A DNA stretch of 64,000 nucleotides from the NCBI GenBank assembly GCA_965206975.1, contig OZ242253.1, positions 1,116,001 to 1,180,000 on the forward strand. Direction: 5' to 3'. This DNA is from JAAXGI01 sp965206975. GTDB taxonomy: Bacteria; Gemmatimonadota; Gemmatimonadetes; Longimicrobiales; Gaopeijiaceae. This document shows positions 17,483 through 24,647 of this stretch, in pieces. Below the pieces are notes generated by a model, which saw only the letters and a program-made list of their open reading frames with translations, was not told the origin of the DNA and did not search any database. The position numbers and the translations under genes are program-made. Each line of letters opens with the position of its first letter. Within the stretch, counting starts at the first letter, position 1.

Positions 17483-17569
17483 CGTTCGCGGACCGCATGA
17501 ATCCCGCGTAGGCGGGAGCTGGGACGAGTCAGGGGCCCGTGTCCAATCGGAGCGGAGCCCCTTTTGTTT
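17483..17569 (+). ncRNA. Candidate attenuated leader or small RNA
   Basis: From the predicted start near 17483 the transcript would contain a CCCGC/GCGGG hairpin at about 17488-17501, a GGAC/GTCC pairing, and then a terminator-like hairpin at 17532-17561 followed by TTTTGTTT. A competing pairing, GGAGCGG (17549-17555) with CCGCTCC (17571-17577), shares bases with the terminator stem. That is the arrangement expected of an attenuator. It matches no riboswitch consensus I can recall. It could equally be a free-standing small RNA of about 87 nt. Confidence 0.4.
17532..17569 (+). terminator. Intrinsic terminator-like hairpin in the sigma leader
   Basis: GGGGCCCG (17532-17539) pairs with CGGAGCCCC (17553-17561) with one bulged A, followed by TTTTGTTT. 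No plus-strand gene ends upstream, so it would act on the leader itself. Confidence 0.5.
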
Positions 17570-17618
17570 CCCGCTCCGTCGCAAACGGGATTCGACCCGA
17601 GCAAGGAACGGCGATTCG

Positions 17619-18263
17619 ATGCCAGAGATGCAACTCAGCGGAGGCGCGAGCGAAACCACCGAGCGGGAGCTCCTCGACCGGAGACCCGGTGAGTTGAGTG
17701 ACGAGGAGCTCGTCACCGCGCACCTCGGCGGGAGGGAGGGTGCCTTCCAGGAGCTCTTCTACCGTTACCGCGACCGGCTCGTCCACTTCATCACGCGAAA
17801 GACCGGCGACCCGGACCGGGCGCAGGACCTCGTGCAGGAAGCGTTCATTCGTGTCACGCGCCACCTGCATCGCTTCGATACCAGCAAGAAGTTCTCCACC
17901 TGGGTGTACACGATCGCGAGCAACCTCTCGAAGAACGAGCTTCGGAATCGGTCCCGCAATCCGCTGGTACTCTTCCAGAAGCTGACGAGCGGCTGGGACG
18001 ACGATCACCGGCCCCTTCAGTTCGAGGACCTGAGCATGCGGCCGGACGACCTTTATCAGAAGCGCTTCCTGCAGCGCCTCGTGGAGGACACGGTGGAGGA
18101 GCTTCCGGAGCACCACCGGCTCGTGTTCCGGCTGCGGGAGCTCGAGGGGAAGAGCTACGAGGAGATCTCGGAGATCACGGGGGTGAACCTCGGGACCGTG
18201 AAGAGCCGACTGCACCGGGCACGGAACTCCTTTGCGCAGAGGATCGAGCACCTTCTCAACTGA
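17619..18263 (+). CDS. ECF-type RNA polymerase sigma factor
   Basis: The 214-residue protein is an RpoE-like alternative sigma factor. Region 2 spans about residues 30-105, with FQELFYRYRDRLVHF, DLVQEAFIRV and FSTWVYTIASNLSKNELR; region 4 spans about 150-205, with LPEHHRLVFRLRELEG, SYEEISEITG and GTVKSRLHRARNSF. The region between is acidic and mentions no known insertion. The ATG at 17619 is preceded by AAGGA at a somewhat long distance. No anti-sigma gene is adjacent; the next gene encodes a coiled-coil protein beyond a strong terminator. Control may instead lie in the attenuator-like leader. Confidence 0.92.
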   Translation: MPEMQLSGGASETTERELLDRRPGELSDEELVTAHLGGREGAFQELFYRYRDRLVHFITRKTGDPDRAQDLVQEAFIRVTRHLHRFDTSKKFSTWVYTIASNLSKNELRNRSRNPLVLFQKLTSGWDDDHRPLQFEDLSMRPDDLYQKRFLQRLVEDTVEELPEHHRLVFRLRELEGKSYEEISEITGVNLGTVKSRLHRARNSFAQRIEHLLN

Positions 18264-18327
18264 CGTACCGGCTCCGGACCGTCCAGCCCGCTCGTCGGTC
18301 GACCGGGTAGGAATGAATCGATTCGAT

Positions 18328-18354
18328 GGCGAGCCCCCGGGCTCGCCGTTTTTC
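18328..18354 (+). terminator. Rho-independent terminator after the sigma gene
   Basis: GGCGAGCC-CCCG-GGCTCGCC, an 8-bp perfect stem, is followed by GTTTTTC. It lies 65 nt after the sigma-factor stop and is the clearest intrinsic terminator in the window. Confidence 0.85.
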
Positions 18355-18388
18355 TTGGATCCCGCCTCCCCGTCTGCGTAGCCGTCCC

Positions 18389-19054
18389 ATGTTCGAGTCA
18401 CTGAAGGAGGCGTTCCGCCAGGCGGGAGAGAACTTCCGGGCGGAGCTGAACCGGGACCGGACCGCGGAGGCGGTTGATCGTCTTCTCCTTGCACTGAGGG
18501 ACGAGCTGGCGGAGCTGACGCGGAACTCGGGACGGCTCGAGCTCGAGCTGAAGAGGGTCGAGGCCGAGGCCGCGGAAGAAGGGGAGGCGGCCGAGACGTG
18601 CCTCCGACGTGGGAGGATGGCCGACGAAATCGGCGATGACGAAACGGCCGCGGTAGCTCGGGAGTTCGCCGGAAAGCATTGGCGCCGCCGGGAGCTCCTC
18701 CTGGGAAAGGCCTCCGCTCTCTCGAAGGAGCTCGCAGAGCGGAAGGCCACGATCGCCGAGATGACGGACATGTACGCGGCGGCGCGCGGCCGGAGAGAGT
18801 CGCTCGTCGCCGCGGTGGGCCGGGCTCGATCGCGGGAGCGGATGCGGCAAGCCCACGACCTGTTCGAGGAGATGGACCGCATCGCGGGGAGGATCGAGGA
18901 GCTCGAAGCCTCGAGCGCAGGCTCCCGCGAACTCGAAGAGGTCGTGGGACCGGGTTCGATCGACGAGGCTACACACAGTCGGGGGGACCGGACCCGGACG
19001 GAGGAGGCAGACGCGCGACTCGAAGCGCTCAAGCGGAAGGTGAGCGAGGAGTGA
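18389..19054 (+). CDS. Coiled-coil protein, distantly PspA/IM30-like
   Basis: The 221-residue product is almost wholly helical, with long heptad-patterned stretches at about 25-75 and 80-175 rich in E, R, A and L. An amphipathic start (MFESLKEAFRQAGENFRAEL) and blocks such as AREFAGKHWRRRELLLGKASALSKELAERKA recall phage-shock protein A and its relatives, which form membrane-bound scaffolds, but identity to that family is not obvious. The ATG at 18389 is used because the preceding open frame overlaps the terminator at 18328. The tail after residue 190 is polar and probably disordered. Function unknown; membrane-stress scaffold is a guess. Confidence 0.6.
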   Translation: MFESLKEAFRQAGENFRAELNRDRTAEAVDRLLLALRDELAELTRNSGRLELELKRVEAEAAEEGEAAETCLRRGRMADEIGDDETAAVAREFAGKHWRRRELLLGKASALSKELAERKATIAEMTDMYAAARGRRESLVAAVGRARSRERMRQAHDLFEEMDRIAGRIEELEASSAGSRELEEVVGPGSIDEATHSRGDRTRTEEADARLEALKRKVSEE

Positions 19055-19108
19055 GCGCCCGCCGTGGCCCGTAGCGCTTCGAGTGTGGTCACAGGGCGAG
19101 AGGCGGCG

Positions 19109-19116
19109 TAGATTCC
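19109..19116 (+). promoter_or_regulatory. TAnnTTCC box upstream of the GlsB-like gene
   Basis: TAGATTCC lies about 110 nt before the ATG at 19227, with TGGTCA 17 nt further upstream as a weak -35. Possible promoter. Confidence 0.35.
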
Positions 19117-19226
19117 CGGTCCGCGGGGCGCGAACTCCCCCGCGAACGAACAGCCTCAGCGACGTCGACCGTCGACTCCTCACGGAACAGCCGGGAGGAG
19201 GATCGGTGGTTCATGAAGGAAAGCTC

Positions 19227-19505
19227 ATGGAGAATTGGATCGGGGTGGGTGTCTGGATCATCCTCGGAGCCGTCGTCGGAGCCGTCATGCGCGGCGTGGT
19301 GCGAGTCCCTGGCGCCCAGCCCGGGAACGGGCTCCTTGCCATGATCTTCGGGGCCTTCGGCGCCGTGGTGGGAGGGATGCTCGGGGTAGGGATGTTCCAG
19401 TTCGACGACGGGAGGGCGCTGAGCCCCGGAGGGATGATCGGCGCGCTCGCGCTGAGCATCCTCATGGCGTGGACATACCGCTGGGGGAGTAAGTCCGTCG
19501 TCTGA
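19227..19505 (+). CDS. GlsB/YeaQ/YmgE-family small membrane protein
   Basis: The 92-residue protein has three glycine-rich hydrophobic helices at about 5-23, 33-55 and 66-82, typical of transglycosylase-associated proteins of the GlsB/YeaQ/YmgE family. These are small stress-induced inner-membrane proteins of unclear mechanism. Family hallmarks seen are IILGAVVGAVMRG, a GNGLLAMIFGAFGAVVGG block and a final LALSILMAW helix. The ATG at 19227 has AAGGA six bases upstream; an upstream in-frame GTG is less well placed. It stands alone between the coiled-coil gene and the pseudogene region. Confidence 0.85.
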   Translation: MENWIGVGVWIILGAVVGAVMRGVVRVPGAQPGNGLLAMIFGAFGAVVGGMLGVGMFQFDDGRALSPGGMIGALALSILMAWTYRWGSKSVV

Positions 19506-19669
19506 CCGCAGTCCTGCACCCCGAGGATCGGAACGGGCAGGAATCGCGGCTCCCCGGGCGGCGTGGATCCTCGCCAGGACCGGGAGGTCGGCACCGTGCT
19601 GAGGAGACCACCTACCCCAGCGCGGTACGCGGCGCGGGGTGACCCGGCCGCGCAGGGGGGACCTCGCCA

Positions 19670-20115
19670 TCACTCCGCCGCGGCCTCAAGCGCAGCGATC
19701 TCGATCTTCGTCTTCATCGCTGGCCAGACCCCAGGTCGGCCCAGGAGACCGCCGAGCTGCTTCGGCACGATCTGCCAGGAAAGCCCGAAGCGGTCCTTCA
19801 GCCACCCGCGCCGCCGTCCGGGATGAGCGCCTCCCAGACCCAGCCCGTCTCCGTCCGATCCGCCGCCTAGACGGAGACCGAGACCACCTCGTCGAGTTCG
19901 AAATGCGGCCCGCTGTTCAGCGCCTGGTACGGCGTTCCCACAAGCGTGAATTCGACAATCAGGACTTTCCCGGGCTCGACTCGCTCCGGCCACCTCCGAA
20001 TTCCGTCCCACCCGCCGATCCGACTCCCGGGGAGGATTGTGCAGTAGAACTCCGCGGCCAAGAGCGCCTGATCGCCCGACCAACGGCAGGTGCCGACCTT
20101 CGGGGCCTTCTCCTT
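19670..20115 (-). pseudogene. Decayed PhnB/VOC-family gene
   Basis: Two fragments in different frames match the start and end of a PhnB-like (VOC-fold, 3-demethylubiquinone methyltransferase-like) protein. The N-terminal fragment runs APKVGTCRWSGDQALLAAEF...PYQALNSGPHFELDEVVSVSV and ends at a stop at 19867. The C-terminal fragment runs GWLKDRFGLSWQIVPKQLG...IEIAALEAAAE in another frame, ending at 19670. About 20 residues of the middle are missing and there is no start codon: an AAGG now stands where ATG would be expected, just after an AAGGAGA site. I take this as a pseudogene, though assembly error could contribute. Confidence 0.75.
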
Positions 20116-20138
20116 CGTTCGTCTCCCGGGCTCGTGAG

Positions 20139-20622
20139 CTAGATCGACCGGGCAAGCGCCTCGAGCTGGCCGGCGGCCTTCCCCCACCCCTCGCGAAAGC
20201 CCATCGCCTCGTGCTCGTTCCGTCCCACCTCGTCCCAGTGCCTCGCGCGGACGGTGTAGCAGGTCCTCCCATCCCCAGTGGCTGCAAAGGAGGATCTCTG
20301 CGACCATAAAGGCACGCCCGCCCGGAATCCAACCGGGGCGAAAGGCATCCGTCATCACACGACACCTCCCGGGTTCAACTCCCAGAAACACCCCGACGTT
20401 CTGGACCTCCTCGCCATTCGGGCCGTGCATCACTGACGAGAACTCCCCGCCCGGCCGCAAGTCGATGCGGGCATCCGTCACGTACCACGGCTTCGGACAG
20501 AACCACTCCTCAAGGAGCTCCGGCTCCGTCCAGCAGTGCCAGACGTTCCCGACCGGCGCGTCGACCAGAAGTTCGAGCGTGAGGACGTACTCCGGCGGGC
20601 CGCTCCCCTGGGTCGTCGGCAT
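20139..20622 (-). pseudogene. Frameshifted AHSA1/SRPBCC-domain gene
   Basis: The frame from ATG 20622 encodes a normal start of an activator-of-Hsp90-like SRPBCC domain (YVLTLELLVDAPVGNVWHCW...PGGEFSSVMHGPNGEE...RAFMVAEI). At about 20290-20296 the frame changes, and the expected ending (SFAATGDGRTCYTVRARHWDEV...HEAMGFREGWGKAAGQLEALARSI) continues in another frame to the TAG at 20139. One extra C in GAGATCCTCCTTT would explain it. These proteins bind hydrophobic ligands. Because the next gene is also broken, true decay is likelier than a single sequencing error. Confidence 0.75.
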
Positions 20623-20743
20623 GGCGGTTCTCCGTGGATGCAGAGGGATCGGGACCGGAGGCATTCCAGACCGGCCCGCCGTACCCGGAGCGGGCTCAGA
20701 TATTCGGGGGCTGTCCCTTGCGGCGCGGCGGCTCCCCGCGGGT

Positions 20744-22234
20744 TCAGGAGACCATGACGCCGGCCCTGAGGAGTGCGCGTGCCTTGTTCAGCGTTTCCTC
20801 GTACTCCCGGGCCGGATCCGAATCCGCCACGACACCGGCACCTGCCTGGACGAAGGCACGCCCCCCGTGCACCAAGACCGTTCGGATCGCGATCGCGGTA
20901 TCCATCGACATCCCTCCGTATCCCAGATAGCCCACCGCACCCGCGTACGGCCCGCGCCTAACCGGCTCAAGCTCCTCGATGATCTCCATCGCCCGGATCT
21001 TCGGCGCTCCCGAGACTGTGCCTGCCGGGAAGGTCGCCCGGAGTACGTCGAGGGCTCCGAGCCCCTCACGGAGCTTCCCCTCCACCTGCGAGCAGAGGTG
21101 CATCACATGCGAATAGCGCTCGACCACCATCAACTCGGGCACCTGAACCGAACCGTAGCGCGCAACCTTCCCGACATCGTTTCGCCCCAGATCGACGAGC
21201 ATCCGGTGCTCTGCCAGCTCCTTTTCGTCCTCGAGGAGATCCGTCTCGAACGCGAGATCCTCCTCCGAGTCCCGGCCCCGAGGTCGCGTCCCGGCGATCG
21301 GTCGCACCGTGATCGTTCCGTCCTCGAGCCGGGCCAGGACCTCGGGGGAAGAGCCAACCAAGCCGACGCCGTCGAGCTCCATGAAGTAGAGGTAGGGTGA
21401 CGGGTTGAGCGACCTCAGCGCTCGATAGAGATCGAAGGGGGAGGCCCGGAGCGACATGCTCAGCCGTTGGCTGAGCACGACCTGAAAGGCATCCCCCTCG
21501 AGGATGTACTCGCGGATCCGCTCAACAGCCGCCTCGTACACCGCCTTCGTCATCGTGCTCTCGAAGGGGGGGTCACCTTGAGGCTCCGCGAAGAGGGCAA
21601 GGGGCGGGGGCGCCTCTTCCGAGGCGAGTCGGTCCACGAGCGCGGCGATTGCATCGGCGGCCCCGTCGTAACGAGCCCTCAGCTCGGACTCCGAGAGGCC
21701 CGGCTCGACCGGCACCGCCCGAATCGCCATCGCACGACCGAGGAGGTTGTCAATAGCGAGGACGATGTCGGTGAAGACCACCATTGCCTGGGGGAGCTTC
21801 GCGTCCTCTTCCGCGACCGACGGAAGTCGCTCAATTCGGCGGACGAGGTCGTAGCTGAAGTATCCCACCGCACCGCCCCAGAAGCGGGGGAGCCCGTCGA
21901 CCGCGGCCCAGCTCCGCTCCCGGAGCCTGCGGTCGAGGTCGTCCAAGGGATCCCCCACGTCCGCCACGACCCACCCGCGCTCAGGCTCCCAGAGAGAGAC
22001 CTCTTCTCCGTGGAGGCGCCACGCTGAGCTCGGCTCCGTTCCGAGGAAGGTGTACCGGGCCCACTTCTCCCCTCCGACCACGGACTCCAGGAGGAAGCCG
22101 AAGGGAGGCCGCACGAGCTTCCGGTACGCCGTGACGGCCGTTTCCGTATCGAAGAGGAACTCCGCTCGCACCGGCACGATCCGGGCCGTTCGGGAGAACT
22201 CGACGAACGTCTCAAATGAGGGGATCAGATCCAT
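20744..22234 (-). CDS. trpE: Anthranilate synthase component I
   Basis: Chorismate-utilising enzyme that makes anthranilate, with ammonia supplied by the TrpG glutaminase; first step of tryptophan synthesis. The 496-residue protein has the feedback motif LLES in FGFLLESVVGG, where tryptophan binds, then the catalytic domain with EGDAFQVVLSQR, VGSSPEVLARL, PIAGTRPRG, DLGRNDVGKV, SHVMHL and PAGTVSGAPKIRAMEIIEEL. PIAGT rather than PIKGT argues for TrpE over aminodeoxychorismate synthase PabB. No trpG or other trp gene follows in the window. A leader of about 220 nt with a strong hairpin precedes it. Confidence 0.95.
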   Translation of the reverse strand: MDLIPSFETFVEFSRTARIVPVRAEFLFDTETAVTAYRKLVRPPFGFLLESVVGGEKWARYTFLGTEPSSAWRLHGEEVSLWEPERGWVVADVGDPLDDLDRRLRERSWAAVDGLPRFWGGAVGYFSYDLVRRIERLPSVAEEDAKLPQAMVVFTDIVLAIDNLLGRAMAIRAVPVEPGLSESELRARYDGAADAIAALVDRLASEEAPPPLALFAEPQGDPPFESTMTKAVYEAAVERIREYILEGDAFQVVLSQRLSMSLRASPFDLYRALRSLNPSPYLYFMELDGVGLVGSSPEVLARLEDGTITVRPIAGTRPRGRDSEEDLAFETDLLEDEKELAEHRMLVDLGRNDVGKVARYGSVQVPELMVVERYSHVMHLCSQVEGKLREGLGALDVLRATFPAGTVSGAPKIRAMEIIEELEPVRRGPYAGAVGYLGYGGMSMDTAIAIRTVLVHGGRAFVQAGAGVVADSDPAREYEETLNKARALLRAGVMVS

Positions 22235-22399
22235 GGGTCTTCCCCGCGGTCACTCGGAGGCGATCCGGAAAGGCAAGGTCCTCGCCGGCCTTCTCCCCTC
22301 TGCGGTAGACGGGGGCCGGCTCCCGATGCGGGGGGCAACTCCGACGCACGCGCGACACCTGCCACACGGGCTTTCGGGGGCGAGCCCGGAAAGGCGTAA

Positions 22400-22427
22400 G
22401 GCCGCCCACGCAACCGTGCGGGCGGCC
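22400..22427 (-). promoter_or_regulatory. Hairpin in the trpE leader
   Basis: On the minus strand GGCCGCCC pairs with GGGCGGCC and the stem continues with weaker pairs to a four-base loop. Flanking GGAAGGC and GCCTTTCC may add an outer stem. It lies about 165 nt before the trpE ATG. No tryptophan-rich leader peptide or T-box sequence was found. Confidence 0.4.
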
Positions 22428-22463
22428 CCGAGCCTTCCCCTACAAATCGCAGATGAGACATAG

Positions 22464-22494
22464 CATATATGTTGGGTACAAGAACGAATGTCAA
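22464..22494 (-). promoter_or_regulatory. Promoter for trpE
   Basis: On the minus strand, a perfect TTGACA (22494-22489) is followed after 19 bp by TATATG (22469-22464). CATATA at 17-bp spacing is the alternative -10. The region is A/T-rich against a very G/C-rich background. Confidence 0.5.
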
Positions 22495-22618
22495 CGACGG
22501 CTCCCCCGCGCCGGAGCAGGGGGTGGCCGCGCTTCGCACGACTACGCAAGGGAGCGAGAATGCATGGGTCCTGAAGCGGCTGGATGCCGGCCACCCGCAG
22601 CCGTTCCCGGGGAGCGGA

Positions 22619-24622
22619 ATGCACCGGCTTGAGGCAGCCGGAGCAACGCCGGTCCTCGCCGTCGACACGGGCGGGACGTTTACCGACTTCCTCCTCCTCG
22701 AAGACGGTCGAGTCTCTGTCCTCAAGGTGCCGTCGACCCCCGACGACCCGGCCGCCGCGGTCCTCGCCGGGATCCAGCGTATCTTCGGCGGCAGAAGACC
22801 GACGGGCTACCGGCTGATCCTAGGCTCGACGGTCGCGACGAATACGCTCCTCGAGCGGAGCGGCGCCCGGGTCCTCCTCGTCACGAATGAGGGATTCGAG
22901 GACGTCATCGAGATCGGTCGGCAGAACCGGCCTCAACTCTATGCGCTCACGGGGCATCGACGACCTCCCCTCGTCTCACGGGAGGACCGGATCGGAGTCG
23001 CGGGCCGGATCGACCACCGGGGATCGGAGCTGGCCGGACTCGACCCGGAGGAGCTGGCAGGGCTCCCGGCCCGGATCCGGGAGGCGGAGGCCGTCGCCGT
23101 CGCCCTCCTTCACAGCTACGCCAACCCCTCGCACGAGCGAGCCGTACGGGACACCCTCGCCGGCATCGACGTACCCGTCTCGCTCTCGTCGGTGGTCCTC
23201 CCCGAGTTTCGGGAGTTTGAACGGACCTCGACGACCGTCGCCAATGCGTACGTCGCGCCCCGCATGGGCCGTTACCTGAGTCGACTCGAAGAGGCATGTG
23301 AGGCGGACACCCTCCGCGTCATGGGGTCGAATGGCGGCGCTCTCGCGATCGGCCGATCCCGTGATGAGCCGGTTCACACGGTGCTGTCGGGCCCGGCGGG
23401 AGGGGTCGTCGGCGCGATCGACTGGGCGAGGCGGGGCGGCTACACGAGAGTCGTCTCCTTCGACATGGGCGGGACGTCCACAGACGTGAGCCTCATCCCG
23501 GGCGCCCCCCTCCACACGCGGGAGGGAGAGGTTGGCGAGGTCCCGATCGCGGTACCCCTCCTCGATATCCACACCGTAGGCGCCGGAGGCGGGTCGATCG
23601 CCTACCTAGACCCCGCCGGGGCGCTCCGGGTGGGCCCGGAGAGCGCGGGGGCGCAACCGGGGCCCATCGCATATGGGAGGGGAGGGGAGGGGGTGACGGT
23701 CACGGACGCCCACGTCTGGCTAGGCCGGCTCCCCGTCTCCGAGAAACTCTCCCGGGCCGCGCATCTCGAGAGGGAGGCGATCGAGGGCCCGATGGCCTCG
23801 CTCGCGAGGCGAGCCGGGCTCTCGGCGAACGAACTCGCGGAGGGAATCTTGCGGGTCGTGAACAGCGCAATGGAGAGAGCGCTTCGCGTCATCTCGGTGG
23901 AGCGCGGAGTGGATCCGGGCGAGTACCACCTCGTCGCCTTCGGCGGCGCCGCCGGACTTCACGCGGCGGAGCTCGCCGAGGCGCTCGGGCTGAGAGGGGT
24001 GCTGATCCCGCCGAATCCGGGGCTCCTCTCCGCGTACGGGATGCTGGTGGCTCCCGTGATCCGGGAGCGGGCGCGCACCGTCCTTGTCGCCTCGGAGAGC
24101 TCGGGAGCGGGGGATCGCATCCGATCGATCCTTGAAGCGCTCGAGCGGGAGGCGCTCCGGGAAATCCTCGAGGACGGCGCCGATCCGGCCTCCCTCTCCG
24201 CCGAACACTGGATCGATGCGCGCTACCGGGGACAGAGCTTCGAGCTCACCGTGCCGGCCCGGGAGTGGACCGAATCGTTTCACCGGGCGCACGAAGAACG
24301 CTACGGATACCGGAGGGCGTCGCCCGTCGAGGCGGTGACGCTGCGCGCTAGGATCGAGGGACCGGGGGAGGCGGTTCGCATCTCGGAGATCCCGGGCGCG
24401 GCGGGACGGGAGATTCCCATTGCGGACCGGGGCACCGTCCACGCGGACGGCACGGAACTGGACGCCCCCATCCACGAGCGCTCCGAACTGGCCTTCGGGG
24501 CTCCCGTCTCCGGGCCTGCCATCGTCGCCGAGTACAGCGCGACGACGTGGTGTCCCCCCGGGTGGCGGGCCGACAGCGACCGCTGGGGAACGCTTCACCT
24601 CTACCGCGAGCCCCGGGCGTAG
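22619..24622 (+). CDS. Hydantoinase A / N-methylhydantoinase alpha-type protein
   Basis: ATP-dependent cyclic-amide hydrolase subunit of the HyuA/5-oxoprolinase family. The 667-residue protein has an N-terminal ASKHA-type domain beginning VLAVDTGGTFTDFLLLEDG, a second phosphate-binding block SFDMGGTSTDVSLIPG near residue 280, VGAGGGSIAYLD, AFGGAAGLHAAELAEALG, and a C-terminal hydantoinase domain. The ATG at 22619 places the conserved start near the N-terminus; GGGGAGCGG precedes it. HyuA normally works with HyuB encoded next to it, but the next gene is on the other strand and unrelated, so a distant partner is needed. Substrate unknown (hydantoin, 5-oxoproline or acetone-type). Confidence 0.88.
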   Translation: MHRLEAAGATPVLAVDTGGTFTDFLLLEDGRVSVLKVPSTPDDPAAAVLAGIQRIFGGRRPTGYRLILGSTVATNTLLERSGARVLLVTNEGFEDVIEIGRQNRPQLYALTGHRRPPLVSREDRIGVAGRIDHRGSELAGLDPEELAGLPARIREAEAVAVALLHSYANPSHERAVRDTLAGIDVPVSLSSVVLPEFREFERTSTTVANAYVAPRMGRYLSRLEEACEADTLRVMGSNGGALAIGRSRDEPVHTVLSGPAGGVVGAIDWARRGGYTRVVSFDMGGTSTDVSLIPGAPLHTREGEVGEVPIAVPLLDIHTVGAGGGSIAYLDPAGALRVGPESAGAQPGPIAYGRGGEGVTVTDAHVWLGRLPVSEKLSRAAHLEREAIEGPMASLARRAGLSANELAEGILRVVNSAMERALRVISVERGVDPGEYHLVAFGGAAGLHAAELAEALGLRGVLIPPNPGLLSAYGMLVAPVIRERARTVLVASESSGAGDRIRSILEALEREALREILEDGADPASLSAEHWIDARYRGQSFELTVPAREWTESFHRAHEERYGYRRASPVEAVTLRARIEGPGEAVRISEIPGAAGREIPIADRGTVHADGTELDAPIHERSELAFGAPVSGPAIVAEYSATTWCPPGWRADSDRWGTLHLYREPRA

Positions 24623-24647
24623 GGGAAGCCTTCCGCTACCACCGACC

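Larger units (their letters stand above)
17157..17618. other. Divergent intergenic region with C-tract, promoter and leader
   Basis: This 462-base gap separates the minus-strand V4R-like gene from the ECF sigma gene. It holds an 11-C run at 17224-17234, a good promoter at 17448-17476 and an attenuator-like structure at 17532-17577, listed separately. No protein gene is supported in it. Confidence 0.6.
22235..22618. other. Divergent trpE/hydantoinase intergenic region
   Basis: This 384-base gap holds an A/T-rich patch at 22440-22494 with a minus-strand promoter for trpE, a structured trpE leader, and the leader of the hydantoinase gene. The open frame from 22469 running into the hydantoinase gene lacks a ribosome binding site at its start. 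Confidence 0.5.
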
